Of a DNA stretch of 64,000 bases, positions 1 through 9,463 are shown piece by piece. Under the pieces are notes generated by a model. That model was not told the origin of the DNA, made no database searches, and worked only from the letters and a program-made list of their open reading frames with translations. The translations under genes were made by a program, and so were the position numbers. The stretch is from assembly GCA_022843445.1 (NCBI GenBank), contig JALHNS010000002.1, positions 1 to 64,000 on the forward strand, read 5' to 3'. The DNA comes from Gemmata sp. GTDB lineage: Bacteria > Planctomycetota > Planctomycetia > Gemmatales > Gemmataceae. Position 1 is the stretch's first letter; the number at the start of each line of letters is the position of its first letter.

Positions 1-1863
1 CTGCCGGCGCACGCGGCCGGGCTTCCGCCGCGCGAGCTGTTCGCGCACTGGGACGCGGCGCACGGCGGCAAGGCGAGTGAACAGCTCCTGCGCCAAGCCG
101 TGCTCGCCGTTCGCATGTGGCAACCGGAAGTGATCGTGTGCGACCCGTTCGCCACCGACGCGCCCGCGGCCGACGCGCTCGCGCTGCACGCGGCGAAGGA
201 AGCGTTCAAACTCGCCGCGGACCCGGGCGCGTTCCCCGAACAGATTCAAACGCTGAACCTGAAGCCGTGGGGCGCGAAGAAGCTCTACGCCCTCGGCACG
301 GACCCCAAAGCGACTCCGGTGAAGCTCGACCAAACGGTGTTCAGCGCGCGGCTGAACGACTCGCCGCGGGACTTCGCCGAGACCGCGACCCGCGCGCTCG
401 CGGGCGATCGCGCCGTGACCGACCGCCGGTGCTTCGTGCTGCTCGCGCACCGCGTGCAGGGCGCGGAAGCGCACGCCAACCTGATGGACGGCTGCGCGGC
501 GCTCGCGCACGGCGGCACGGCGCGGCGCGCCGCAGAAGGCACCTTCACCGACCCGGACGCGGCGAAAGAGAAGCGGCGCGCGGTGACGGCGCGGCGCAGC
601 CTCGAAGCGCTGCTCGGCAGTACCGACGCGGAGCTCGCGAGCGCCGAGAAGTTGCTCGGGATGCTGCCTTCGGAACTGAAGAAGATGCCGGACGACGTGG
701 CGGCGCGCACCGCGTTCGCGCTCGCGTCGAAGATGGTGCAGCAGGGCAAGTGGACCGAGGCCCGCGAGGTGTTCGGCGAACTCGCGCTGCGCTACCCGGC
801 GCACCCGCTGGCGCTGGAAGCGTACCGGTGGCTGGTGCGGTTCCACGCGAGCACCGAAGCGCGGCGGCGCACGGAGATCGCGCAGAAGCTCGCGCTCAAG
901 GGCGTCACGTTCGAGCACGCGGGCGGGAACCTGAAGGCGGCGAGCGGCACCGCGACCAACCTCGGCACCGCGAACGCCTTCGAAGACGTGTACCGGTTCC
1001 ACAGCGCGGACGCGATCCTGAAGTGGCACGGCACGTGTCTGGCGTTCGAGCCGAAGCTGAGCGCGTTCGGCCCGGCGCACGCGCGCGACCCGGCGGCGTG
1101 GCTGTGCTTCCACGCGGCCCGGCGGCACCTCGGCAAGTTCGCGGACGCGGACGCCTTCGTGCGCGACTACTTCGAGCACACGCCGGGCGCGAAGAACCTC
1201 GAACCGGGCAAAGACCCGTGGCGCGACTGCCTCGCGGCGGAACAGTGGCTCGCCAACCGCGGCGCGTTCGACCGCGCTCCCAAACCGCTCGCCGTTAGCA
1301 CGTACGCGCACGCGCGGCCGCGCCTCGACGGCAAGCTCGACGACGCGGTTTGGGAGCGCGCGAAGTCGGTCGCGCTCGCGGGCACCGACGACGCGTACAA
1401 GGCCGAAGCGCGGTTCGCCTACGACGACCATTACCTGTACGTCGCGGTGACGTGCGCGCACCCGGCGGGCAAGCGCGCCGAACCGCTGGCGAAGCGCACC
1501 CGCGACGCGGACCTGACCGGCCGGGACCGCGTCGACGTCACGCTCGACCTCGACCGCGACTACCAGACCGCGTACCGGTTCCAGATCGACCACCGCGGCG
1601 CGCTGGCGGAAGACTGCTGGGGCGACCGCACGTGGAACCCGAAGTACCACGTCGCGTTCGCGGCGGGCGAAACGGCGTGGACCGCCGAGTTGGCGATCCC
1701 GCTGGTGGAACTGACCGGCGAGCGCCCGTCGCACGGGAAGGCGTGGGCCGCGAACGTGACCCGCGTCACGCCGGGCGTCGGCGCGCGGGCGTGGAGCGGC
1801 CCGGCCGACGGCGAATCGCGCCCGGAGTGGATGGGGCTGTTGCAGTTCCGCAACGAGAAGTAA
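1..1863 (+). CDS. Large protein with C-terminal CBM9-like / carbohydrate-binding domain (5' end outside window)
   Basis: Frame open from base 1 through the 587-aa ORF; C-terminus ARPRLDGKLDDAVWERAKSV...DDHYLYVAVTC...W.AELAIPLVEL resembles CBM9-like domains. Confidence 0.7.
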   Translation: MPAHAAGLPPRELFAHWDAAHGGKASEQLLRQAVLAVRMWQPEVIVCDPFATDAPAADALALHAAKEAFKLAADPGAFPEQIQTLNLKPWGAKKLYALGTDPKATPVKLDQTVFSARLNDSPRDFAETATRALAGDRAVTDRRCFVLLAHRVQGAEAHANLMDGCAALAHGGTARRAAEGTFTDPDAAKEKRRAVTARRSLEALLGSTDAELASAEKLLGMLPSELKKMPDDVAARTAFALASKMVQQGKWTEAREVFGELALRYPAHPLALEAYRWLVRFHASTEARRRTEIAQKLALKGVTFEHAGGNLKAASGTATNLGTANAFEDVYRFHSADAILKWHGTCLAFEPKLSAFGPAHARDPAAWLCFHAARRHLGKFADADAFVRDYFEHTPGAKNLEPGKDPWRDCLAAEQWLANRGAFDRAPKPLAVSTYAHARPRLDGKLDDAVWERAKSVALAGTDDAYKAEARFAYDDHYLYVAVTCAHPAGKRAEPLAKRTRDADLTGRDRVDVTLDLDRDYQTAYRFQIDHRGALAEDCWGDRTWNPKYHVAFAAGETAWTAELAIPLVELTGERPSHGKAWAANVTRVTPGVGARAWSGPADGESRPEWMGLLQFRNEK

Positions 1864-1881
1864 GCGCGGCGCGCCGCCGGT

Positions 1882-2787
1882 TCACACGAACTGTTCCAAG
1901 AACCGGCGGCTCTGGCGCAGGGCGCGCTTGCGGTCTTCGAGCGAGCCTTCGTACGCGCGATCTTCCACTTCCACGCACACCGGGCCGGTGTAGCCGGCGC
2001 TCGTGAGCGCGGAGAAGAACGGCCCCCACTCCACGTCGCCCAAACCCGGCAACTTCGGGACGTGCCAGCCGAGGCCCAGCGCGCCGACCTCGTACAGCCG
2101 CTCGCGGTCGATGCGCTCGTCTTTCGCGTGAACGTGGTGAATGTGCTTCGCGAACTCGCGGATCGCCCGCGGCGCGTCGATGAACTGCCACACGAGGTGC
2201 GACGGATCGAGGTTCAGGCCGAGGGTGCCGCACGGGAACGTGGCGAACAGTTCGCGCCACACCGCCGGCGACACCGCGACGTTCTTCCCACCCGGCCACT
2301 CGTCTTCGCTGAACAGCATGGGGCAGTGCTCGATCCCGATCTTCACGTTCGACGCGCGGGCGGCGCTAACCAGCGGCTCCCACACCTCTTTCACCGCCGT
2401 CACGTTCGCCGAAACGCTCTTGGTGTGGTCGCGCCCGATGAACGTGTTCACCACACCGAGGCCCAAGAGGGCCGCGGCGCGAATCACGTTGTGCAGGTGA
2501 CCGACCACGAGCGCGCGGTGCGCCGGGTCCGCGTCCAGCGGGTTCGGGTAGTAGCCCAACCCGGAGAGCGCGACGCCGTGCTTCGCGCACAGCGCCCGCA
2601 CGCGGTCGGCGTCGGCCGGGGCGAAGTTCGTCACGTCGATGTGCGTGACGCCCGCGTACCGGCGATCGGCCTTGCCCGGCGGCCAGCACATCGGTTCCAC
2701 GCACGCGAACCCTTCGGCTGCGGCGAACGCGAGCACCTCTTCGAGCGGCAAATCGGGGAAGATCGCGGAGACGAAGCCCAGTTTCAT
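1882..2787 (-). CDS. Sugar phosphate isomerase/epimerase (xylose isomerase-like TIM barrel)
   Basis: 301-aa [39 protein letters not shown] motifs. Confidence 0.85.
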   Translation of the reverse strand: MKLGFVSAIFPDLPLEEVLAFAAAEGFACVEPMCWPPGKADRRYAGVTHIDVTNFAPADADRVRALCAKHGVALSGLGYYPNPLDADPAHRALVVGHLHNVIRAAALLGLGVVNTFIGRDHTKSVSANVTAVKEVWEPLVSAARASNVKIGIEHCPMLFSEDEWPGGKNVAVSPAVWRELFATFPCGTLGLNLDPSHLVWQFIDAPRAIREFAKHIHHVHAKDERIDRERLYEVGALGLGWHVPKLPGLGDVEWGPFFSALTSAGYTGPVCVEVEDRAYEGSLEDRKRALRQSRRFLEQFV

Positions 2788-2924
2788 GTGTGTGCCGGTT
2801 GTGAGGGGCGGCGGGCGCGGCGCGCGGCTCTCATTCGGTTCTCCCGAACGCGGGGCTAGACTGGAGCGCGCGGCGCGTCGATACTATAAGATGTGTCGCG
2901 GCGAAGTGAACGAGGGCACCACAG

Positions 2925-3725
2925 ATGCGCGAACTGAAGCGATGGGCGTGGGTCGCGGTGGTCGTGGCGGTGTGGGGCGCGCCCGCCAGCGCGCAACTCA
3001 CGGGCAACGCCACCAGCGGCGGCACCCTCACCGGCCTTTCCACCGGCAGCACAATGACCGGCGGTACCGGCGGCATCAACGCGGGCACAACCTCCGGCGG
3101 CGGGTTGAACGGCGGTACCGGCGGTAGCAGCAACCCCAGCGGCAACACCGGCACGCAGTTCCAAGGCACGAATTTGGTCGATCTGCAAGCCCCGCCGGAC
3201 ATCAGCGGCACCACCGGCAGCCAAGGCAGCAGCACACACCCCTCGAACATTTTCTCCGGCTACTTCGCGAACCCATACTATCAGGGCCGGATCAGCGCCG
3301 GCAGCAACGTCGCGCCCGGTGGCTTCGGGCAAGCGCTGTACGGCAATACCGGCACCGGCGCGGTGCGCGGGGGCGGCGCCACCCGCGGTGCCACTGGGGC
3401 GCGGGCGAACACGAACAACCAGAGCGGCATCGTCATCCCGCTCCAAGTGCAGCTGGCCTACGCCGCCGAAATGCGGTTCGCCTCCGCCCCGGTCGCGCCC
3501 GCGGCGCTCACCGCCGAAATCCGTGGCGCCCTCGACGGCACGAGCATGATCACCAACGCGAAGGGCGTGCAGATCGTTCTCGACGCCGGCAACAACGTCA
3601 CCCTGCGCGGCACCGTCGCCGACGACGACGAGCGCCGCCTCGCCGAAGGCTTGGTGCGCCTCACCCCCGGCGTGCGCGGCATCAAGAACGAGTTGACCAT
3701 CGGCAAGGCCACCGCCGGCAAGTAA
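2925..3725 (+). CDS. Secreted BON-domain protein with Gly/Thr/Asn-rich low-complexity N-terminal region
   Basis: Signal peptide, GGTGG-rich region, C-terminal VQIVLDAGNNVTLRGTVADDDERRLAEGLVRLTPGVRGIKNELTI (BON-like). Confidence 0.8.
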   Translation: MRELKRWAWVAVVVAVWGAPASAQLTGNATSGGTLTGLSTGSTMTGGTGGINAGTTSGGGLNGGTGGSSNPSGNTGTQFQGTNLVDLQAPPDISGTTGSQGSSTHPSNIFSGYFANPYYQGRISAGSNVAPGGFGQALYGNTGTGAVRGGGATRGATGARANTNNQSGIVIPLQVQLAYAAEMRFASAPVAPAALTAEIRGALDGTSMITNAKGVQIVLDAGNNVTLRGTVADDDERRLAEGLVRLTPGVRGIKNELTIGKATAGK

Positions 3726-3755
3726 GCCCGAACAGGCGATGAGGGTGGATCTCCC

Positions 3756-3785
3756 GAAGCCCGCGAACTTCCGTTCGCGGGCTTC
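3756..3785 (+). terminator. Hairpin downstream of BON gene
   Basis: Perfect 13-bp inverted repeat gaagcccgcgaac-ttcc-gttcgcgggcttc. Confidence 0.6.
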
Positions 3786-3848
3786 GCGCGTTTCCGCCGT
3801 GCGTAGAATGAGTACAACAGGGGTACCATTACCGCTTAGGACTCGCAC

Positions 3849-4271
3849 ATGGCCGGCGTGAACCCGTACATTCAGAAGGCGAACGCGACGAAGGCGGCGC
3901 GCCCGTTCAAGGTCACGTTCGTGGAAGAGGAGACCGGGAAGCGAACGGACGTTGCGGTTGATCCCGCGACGTTCCCGCTCGGCAGCCTCGGTCTCGAAGG
4001 CAGTTTGCTGGACATCGCCGAAGGCGCGGGGATCGAAATCAACCACTCGTGCGGCGGCGTGTGCGCGTGTTCGACGTGCCACGTTCACGTGCAGAAGGGC
4101 GGCAAAAGTTGCAACCCCGCGACCGAAGACGAAGAAGACATGCTCGACGAAGCCCCCGACGTTTCGACCGACTCGCGGCTCTCCTGTCAGTGCGTGCCCA
4201 ACGGCACCGAAGACCTCGTCGTGCTCGTGCCCAAGTGGAACCGCAATCAGGTGAAGGAAGGGCACCACTAA
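3849..4271 (+). CDS. 2Fe-2S ferredoxin (adrenodoxin/Isc type)
   Basis: 140 aa; HSCGGVCACSTCHVHV and SRLSCQCV cluster-ligand motifs. Confidence 0.9.
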   Translation: MAGVNPYIQKANATKAARPFKVTFVEEETGKRTDVAVDPATFPLGSLGLEGSLLDIAEGAGIEINHSCGGVCACSTCHVHVQKGGKSCNPATEDEEDMLDEAPDVSTDSRLSCQCVPNGTEDLVVLVPKWNRNQVKEGHH

Positions 4272-4316
4272 GCAATTTCCGCTCGCGTTCCGCCACGCGC
4301 GCTGCTATTCTTACCT

Positions 4317-5726
4317 GTGTCCGACCTCCCGCCAGTGCCCGTTCCCGCCGGGGCCGATTCCATGCCCGTTTCCCGCGTCGGCTGCGACGACTTTCGCAAC
4401 ACCCTGCGCGGCCCGAACCGGCGCGCGTTCGTGAAAGCGGGTGCCCTCGGCTCGCTCGCGCTACCGGGGCTGCTGCGCGCCGGTGAGAAGGTGCCGACCT
4501 CGCAGACGCGCACGAACAACGTCATTTTGCTGTGGATGCGCGGCGGCCCGAGCCACCACGACACTTGGGACCCGAAGCCCGACGCGCCCGCGGAGGTGCG
4601 CGGCGAGTTCGGCGTCATCAACACGAACGTGAGCGGCGTCCGCCTGTCGGACATGCTCCCCATGTCCGCGAAGGTGATGGACAAGTGGTCCATCGTGCGC
4701 AGCCTGCACCACCACGACGCCGGGCACAGCGCCGGCGACCAAATCTGCTTCACCGGCTACAACAGCGGGCCGAACCCGGACGAAAACGTTCACCCGTCGA
4801 TCGGCTCCATTGTCTCGAAGCAACTCGGCCACCTGTCGCCGGGGTTGCCGCCCTATGTGATGATCCCGCGCGCGCTCCCCGGTGCCGGGAGCGCGTATCT
4901 GGGTGTCGCGCACAAGCCGTTCGAGACGCAGGCCGACCCCGCGAACCCCGGGCCGTTCAAGCTGCCGAACTTCCAACTCGCGCAGGGCGTCACGTTCGAC
5001 CAAGTGGACGACCGCAAGGGGCTGCTGAACCGGTTCGACACCATGCGCCGCGCGGCCGACGCCACCGGCCAACTGGACGCGGCCGACAAGTTCCAGCAGC
5101 GCGCGTGGGACATCCTCACCTCGCCCGCGGCCCGCGACGCGTTCGACCTCGAGAAGGAACCGGCGAAGCTCCGCGAGCGGTACGGCCTCCAACCGGCGTT
5201 CGACCCGAAGGCGAGCAACCGGTGCGGCGCGCCGAACTGGGCGCAGCGCATGCTCCTCGCGCGCCGGCTCGTGGAAGCCGGCGTGCGCATCGTCACGGTC
5301 GATTTGCGCTGGTGGGACACGCACGTGAAGGGCTTTGAGTCGCTGCGCGAGGGCTTCCTGCCGCGCTGGGACCGCGCGTTCACGGCGCTGCTGGAAGACC
5401 TCGAAGCGCGCGGGCTGCTCGAAACGACGCTGGTGCTCGCGTGGGGCGAGTTCGGGCGCACGCCGAAGGTGAACAACGACGCGGGCCGCGACCACTACCC
5501 GAACGTGTTCAGCGCCGCGCTCGCCGGCGGGCCGATCAAGGGCGGGCGCGTGGTGGGCGCGTCGGACAGCACCGGCGCGTTCCCGAAGGCGAACCCGAAA
5601 ACGCCGCAAGACGTGCTCGCCACGGTGTACCGGCACTTGGGCGTGGACACCGAAGCGCAGTACACGAACAACGGCCGCCCCATCCCCGTGCTGCCGAGCG
5701 GCAAACCCATCGACGAACTGATTTAA
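4317..5726 (+). CDS. DUF1501 domain-containing (sulfatase-like fold) exported protein
   Basis: 469 aa; NNVILLWMRGGPSHHDTWDPKPDAP; LVLAWGEFGRTPKVNNDAGRDHYP. Confidence 0.9.
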   Translation: MSDLPPVPVPAGADSMPVSRVGCDDFRNTLRGPNRRAFVKAGALGSLALPGLLRAGEKVPTSQTRTNNVILLWMRGGPSHHDTWDPKPDAPAEVRGEFGVINTNVSGVRLSDMLPMSAKVMDKWSIVRSLHHHDAGHSAGDQICFTGYNSGPNPDENVHPSIGSIVSKQLGHLSPGLPPYVMIPRALPGAGSAYLGVAHKPFETQADPANPGPFKLPNFQLAQGVTFDQVDDRKGLLNRFDTMRRAADATGQLDAADKFQQRAWDILTSPAARDAFDLEKEPAKLRERYGLQPAFDPKASNRCGAPNWAQRMLLARRLVEAGVRIVTVDLRWWDTHVKGFESLREGFLPRWDRAFTALLEDLEARGLLETTLVLAWGEFGRTPKVNNDAGRDHYPNVFSAALAGGPIKGGRVVGASDSTGAFPKANPKTPQDVLATVYRHLGVDTEAQYTNNGRPIPVLPSGKPIDELI

Positions 5727-5858
5727 GAGTTCCACGCTCCAAGTTCCAGAAGTTCCGAGTTGGCGCGCCTTCGCATTTAGGCGCGCCAACTCGCGTTTAG
5801 CGGGCGTCCCGAAGGGACGCCTTCACTTGGAACTTCTGGAACTTGGAACGTGGAACTC
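5727..5858. repeat. 132-bp nested palindromic element
   Basis: Outer 30-bp inverted repeat (29/30) 5727-5756/5829-5858 enclosing a 13-bp perfect hairpin (5757-5769/5780-5792) and an 8-bp hairpin (5803-5810/5814-5821). Confidence 0.9.
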
Positions 5859-5903
5859 CAAAGTCGGGTTGATTCCGCGCGCCGCACCCGCGACCATCTC
5901 GGC

Positions 5904-6725
5904 ATGCTGTTCGACTCTCCGCACCTGCGCGTCACCGCCGAGTACGGCGTGGCGACGCTCTGGCTCGCGTTCCCCGGTGCGCCGGTGAACGCCCTCGACC
6001 ACGCGCGCCTCAGCGAACTGGGCGCGGCGCTGCGCGCGGTCGAAGGCAACCCGTTCGTGAGCGCGCTGGTCGTGCGCAGCGCGAAACCCGCGGGCTTCTG
6101 CGCCGGGTTGCACCCGAGCGCCTCGGAGGTCGAAGACCGGGCCGCGTTCGCGCGCCACGGGCAGCGCGTGTTCGCGCGCCTTGGCGCGCTGCCGTTCGTG
6201 TCGGTGGCGTTCGTGGAAGGCCCGTGCCTCGGGGCCGGCTTCGAGTTGGCGCTCGCGTGCGACTACCGGCTCTGCGTGGCGTCGCCCGAAACGCTGATCG
6301 GGTTCCCGCAAGGCGTCGCGTGCTTCGGCGGTTCGCAGCGTGTGCGGTCGAAACTCGGCAGAAGTGGCGCCGCGTGGATCGCCTCCGGGCGCGTGCTGTC
6401 CGCGCGCGAGGCGCGCGACTTGGGGCTAGTGGACCGTGCGTTCTGCGCGCGCCGCGCGAAGATCGAACTGCGCACCTTTTTGGACGAACTCGAGCGCGAC
6501 CCGCGGGTGCCGGTGCGCCGCGCGTCCGACGCCGGCCTAGCGGAGGAGCGCCGCGCGTTCGCCGCGGCCGAACTCCGCTGGCCCGAAGTGACCGCACCAA
6601 CTGACATCGACACGTTGCTCGCGCGCGGGTTTATTACACCAATTGAGGCCGAGCAGCGGCGCGCGCGCGTTGCGCCGCCCGCGGCGCTCGCGGTTGTGGC
6701 TGAGTCACCCAAACGGGCCGCGTGA
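5904..6725 (+). CDS. Enoyl-CoA hydratase/isomerase family protein
   Basis: VNALDHARLSEL, VRSAKPAGFCAGLHPS, GPCLGAGFELALACDYRLC crotonase motifs; start chosen at MLFDSPHL. Confidence 0.85.
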   Translation: MLFDSPHLRVTAEYGVATLWLAFPGAPVNALDHARLSELGAALRAVEGNPFVSALVVRSAKPAGFCAGLHPSASEVEDRAAFARHGQRVFARLGALPFVSVAFVEGPCLGAGFELALACDYRLCVASPETLIGFPQGVACFGGSQRVRSKLGRSGAAWIASGRVLSAREARDLGLVDRAFCARRAKIELRTFLDELERDPRVPVRRASDAGLAEERRAFAAAELRWPEVTAPTDIDTLLARGFITPIEAEQRRARVAPPAALAVVAESPKRAA

Positions 6726-6726
6726 C

Positions 6727-7458
6727 ATGGACGCACCGATCACAACCGTCGAACCCGAAGGCAAACTTGCGCCCGCGGCGGACCGCGTGGTGCCGATCAA
6801 CGAGCGGCTCAAACCGCTCTACCCGGATTTCGAGGGACTGAACTACGAGACGCCTCTCCAGTTGTTGATCGCGGTGATTCTCTCCGCGCAGTGCACCGAC
6901 AAGCGCGTGAACGCGCTGACGCCGGCACTGTTCGCGCGGTTCAACACCGCGGAAGCGTTCGCGGAGTGCGACATCAAGGAACTCGAACGGCTCGTAAAGC
7001 CGAGCGGGTTCTACAAGAACAAAGCCAAGAACATCAAGGCGTGCTGCAAGGAACTGGTCGCGCGGTTCGGCGGCACCGTGCCCACACAACTCGACGACCT
7101 CGTTTCGCTCGCGGGCGTCGGTCGCAAGACCGCGAACGTCGTACTCGGGCACGCTTTCGACAAACCCGGCATCACGGTCGATACGCACTGCGGCCGGCTC
7201 GCGCGGCGCTTGGGCCTCACGCGCCACAAAGACCCGGTGAAGGTGGAACTCGCGCTGTGCGAGATCGTGCCGGAACCGGAGTGGCTGCTGTTCAGCGGCC
7301 GGCTCATCATGCACGGCCGCGCGGTGTGCCGCTCGCGCAAGCCACAGTGCGCGAAGTGCGCGATCAGCGACCTGTGCCCGAAAGTGGGCGTGAAGGGTCT
7401 CGCCGCGAAGCGCAAGCGGAAGAAGGTCAATAAACTGCCCGTCGAACCGCCGGCGTGA
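6727..7458 (+). CDS. nth: Endonuclease III
   Basis: LLIAVILSAQCTDKRVNALTP, VGRKTANVVLGHAF, Cys-rich FeS motif C-x6-C-x2-C-x5-C. Confidence 0.95.
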   Translation: MDAPITTVEPEGKLAPAADRVVPINERLKPLYPDFEGLNYETPLQLLIAVILSAQCTDKRVNALTPALFARFNTAEAFAECDIKELERLVKPSGFYKNKAKNIKACCKELVARFGGTVPTQLDDLVSLAGVGRKTANVVLGHAFDKPGITVDTHCGRLARRLGLTRHKDPVKVELALCEIVPEPEWLLFSGRLIMHGRAVCRSRKPQCAKCAISDLCPKVGVKGLAAKRKRKKVNKLPVEPPA

Positions 7459-7468
7459 GCCGGCGGGT
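7443..7468. repeat. REP-like palindrome family 1 (gaaccgccggcgtgagccggcgggt)
   Basis: Same 25-28 nt motif recurs at 15193-15268 and 20422-20486; overlaps the nth stop codon. Confidence 0.8.
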
Positions 7469-7489
7469 GCGCAACCCACGGTGCCACTC

Positions 7490-8722
7490 ATGCCGTTCGA
7501 CACGCTCCTCGAGCGCTTTCTGCGCTACGTTCGCATCGACACCAAGGCCGACGAGAAAGCGACCGCGTACCCGAGTTCGCCGGGGCAACTCGTGCTCGGC
7601 GCGCTGCTGCGCGACGAACTGCTCGCGATGGGCCTGAAGGATGCCGTGCAGAACGAGTACGGCCTCGTGTTCGCCACCGTGCCGGGGAACGTGCCCGACG
7701 CGCCCACCATTGCGTTCAACGCGCACGTCGATACGAACCCGGAGAACAGCGGGAAGGACGTGAACCCGCAGGTGATCCGCGATTACGCCGGTGGCGACAT
7801 CACGCTTCCCAAAGACACGTCGAAAGTGATTCGCGTGCGCGACAACCCGGAGCTGAACGCGCTCGTCGGCAAGACGATCATCACCACCGACGGCACCACG
7901 CTCCTCGGGGCCGACGACAAGGCCGGTGTCGCGGTGATCATGGAAGCGGCGCGGCACCTGATGGCGAACCCGCAGATCCCGCACGGCCCGGTGCGTATCG
8001 TGTTCACCTGCGACGAGGAAATCGGCTTCGGCGTGAAGCACCTCGAACCGGCGCAGATCGGCGCGGTGGTCGCGTACACACTCGACGGTGCAGGCACCGC
8101 GGAGATCGAAGACGAGACGTTCTCCGCGGACGGCGCGACGGTCACCATCACCGGTGTGAACATTCACCCGTCCATCGGGAAGGGCCGCATGGTGAACGCG
8201 GTACGCCTCGCGGGCGCGTTCTTGGACCGCCTTCCGAAGCGCCGCATGAGTCCCGAAACGACCGACGGCCGCGACGGGTTCATTCACCCGCTCGGCATCG
8301 AGGGCGGTGTGGGCGAAGTGAAAATCAACTTCATCCTGCGCGACTTCGACACGCCGAAGCTCGCGGAACAGGCCGAGATGCTGCGCGCGATTGCGCGCCA
8401 GATCGAAACCGAGTTCCCGGAAGCCGCGGTGAAGGTGGAGACGCGCAAGCAGTACCGCAACATGAAGGACGGCATCGCGAAGTTGCCGCAAGCGGTGACG
8501 TTCGCGGCCGAAGCGGTGCGCCGCGCCGGGATGGAGCCGAAGCACAAGATCATCCGCGGCGGCACCGACGGCTCGCAACTCACCGAAAAGGGGCTACCGA
8601 CGCCGAACCTTTCGACCGGCGAGCACAACCCGCACTCGCCGCTGGAATGGACGTGCCTCGAAGAGATGGAGGCCGCGGTGCGCGTGGTGGTCGAACTGTG
8701 CCAAGTGTGGGCCGGCAAGTAG
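7490..8722 (+). CDS. pepT: Peptidase T (tripeptidase, M20 family)
   Basis: FLRYVRIDTKAD, FNAHVDTNPE, LGADDKAGVAVIMEA, FTCDEEIGFGVKH, IRGGTDGSQLTEKGLPTPNL. Confidence 0.92.
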   Translation: MPFDTLLERFLRYVRIDTKADEKATAYPSSPGQLVLGALLRDELLAMGLKDAVQNEYGLVFATVPGNVPDAPTIAFNAHVDTNPENSGKDVNPQVIRDYAGGDITLPKDTSKVIRVRDNPELNALVGKTIITTDGTTLLGADDKAGVAVIMEAARHLMANPQIPHGPVRIVFTCDEEIGFGVKHLEPAQIGAVVAYTLDGAGTAEIEDETFSADGATVTITGVNIHPSIGKGRMVNAVRLAGAFLDRLPKRRMSPETTDGRDGFIHPLGIEGGVGEVKINFILRDFDTPKLAEQAEMLRAIARQIETEFPEAAVKVETRKQYRNMKDGIAKLPQAVTFAAEAVRRAGMEPKHKIIRGGTDGSQLTEKGLPTPNLSTGEHNPHSPLEWTCLEEMEAAVRVVVELCQVWAGK

Positions 8723-8727
8723 CCACA

Positions 8728-9456
8728 CTACTCGTCATCGTCACCCGGTCGTTGTGGCAAGTTGTCGGCTTCTTCGATGCAGTTCAGCGCTTCCCAGTCG
8801 CCCCACGATGTGCCCTTCGTGGGGTGATACACCACTTGGAACCCGTGTTCCAAGTGCGCGTCGGCGTCGATGGTGAACCCGAGGTACGCGACGCCCTTCA
8901 CATGAAACCGCGATACCTCCACGCCGAAGCAGCCCACTTCGGTCTGCAAATCGAACCCGGCGAACTCCGGGGCCAGTTCCGCCCACACCGCGTCGAACAC
9001 TTCGCGCTCGTGCGCAATCAGGTACTCGATTGCCGCGTCCTGTTCGGGCATCACGCCCGCGCCGTCCGGCGCTTCGATCTGGATGCGCTGGAAGCTCGGC
9101 GGCGGGTCGTCTTCGCGCCGCAACCGCACGCCGGGCTTGCTGAAGATGGGCAACCGGATCACGCCTTCCAAGTAGAAGTCGTCGCGGCGGAGCGTGCCGA
9201 GCCGCGGGTGCGACACCGTGTCGCGCGTATCGGGCTCGCCCGGTTCGGCTGGCACCGGGAGCGCGGACGCGCCGTGAAGCGCGCCCATCACTTCGTCGAA
9301 CGTCACCGGGCCGACGGCCGCGAGCAACTCTTCCTGCCAATACCGTAACCGGCCGCGCTGCGCGGCTTCCGGCAGCGATTCCAGCAATTTGTTGAACTCG
9401 GCCGGGGGCAGCGCGCGGGCCGCTGCCAGAATCGCTTCGCGGCGTTCGGGAGTCAT
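8728..9456 (-). CDS. Hypothetical protein
   Basis: 242-aa ORF between pepT and a hydrolase, acidic C-terminus. Confidence 0.65.
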   Translation of the reverse strand: MTPERREAILAAARALPPAEFNKLLESLPEAAQRGRLRYWQEELLAAVGPVTFDEVMGALHGASALPVPAEPGEPDTRDTVSHPRLGTLRRDDFYLEGVIRLPIFSKPGVRLRREDDPPPSFQRIQIEAPDGAGVMPEQDAAIEYLIAHEREVFDAVWAELAPEFAGFDLQTEVGCFGVEVSRFHVKGVAYLGFTIDADAHLEHGFQVVYHPTKGTSWGDWEALNCIEEADNLPQRPGDDDE

Positions 9457-9463
9457 GGCAACC

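Noticed and set aside
3054-3135. Possible tandem repeat/CRISPR-like array in the BON gene (ggcggtaccggcgg)
   Set aside because: Low-complexity Gly/Thr coding repeat inside an ORF, not spaced like CRISPR repeats
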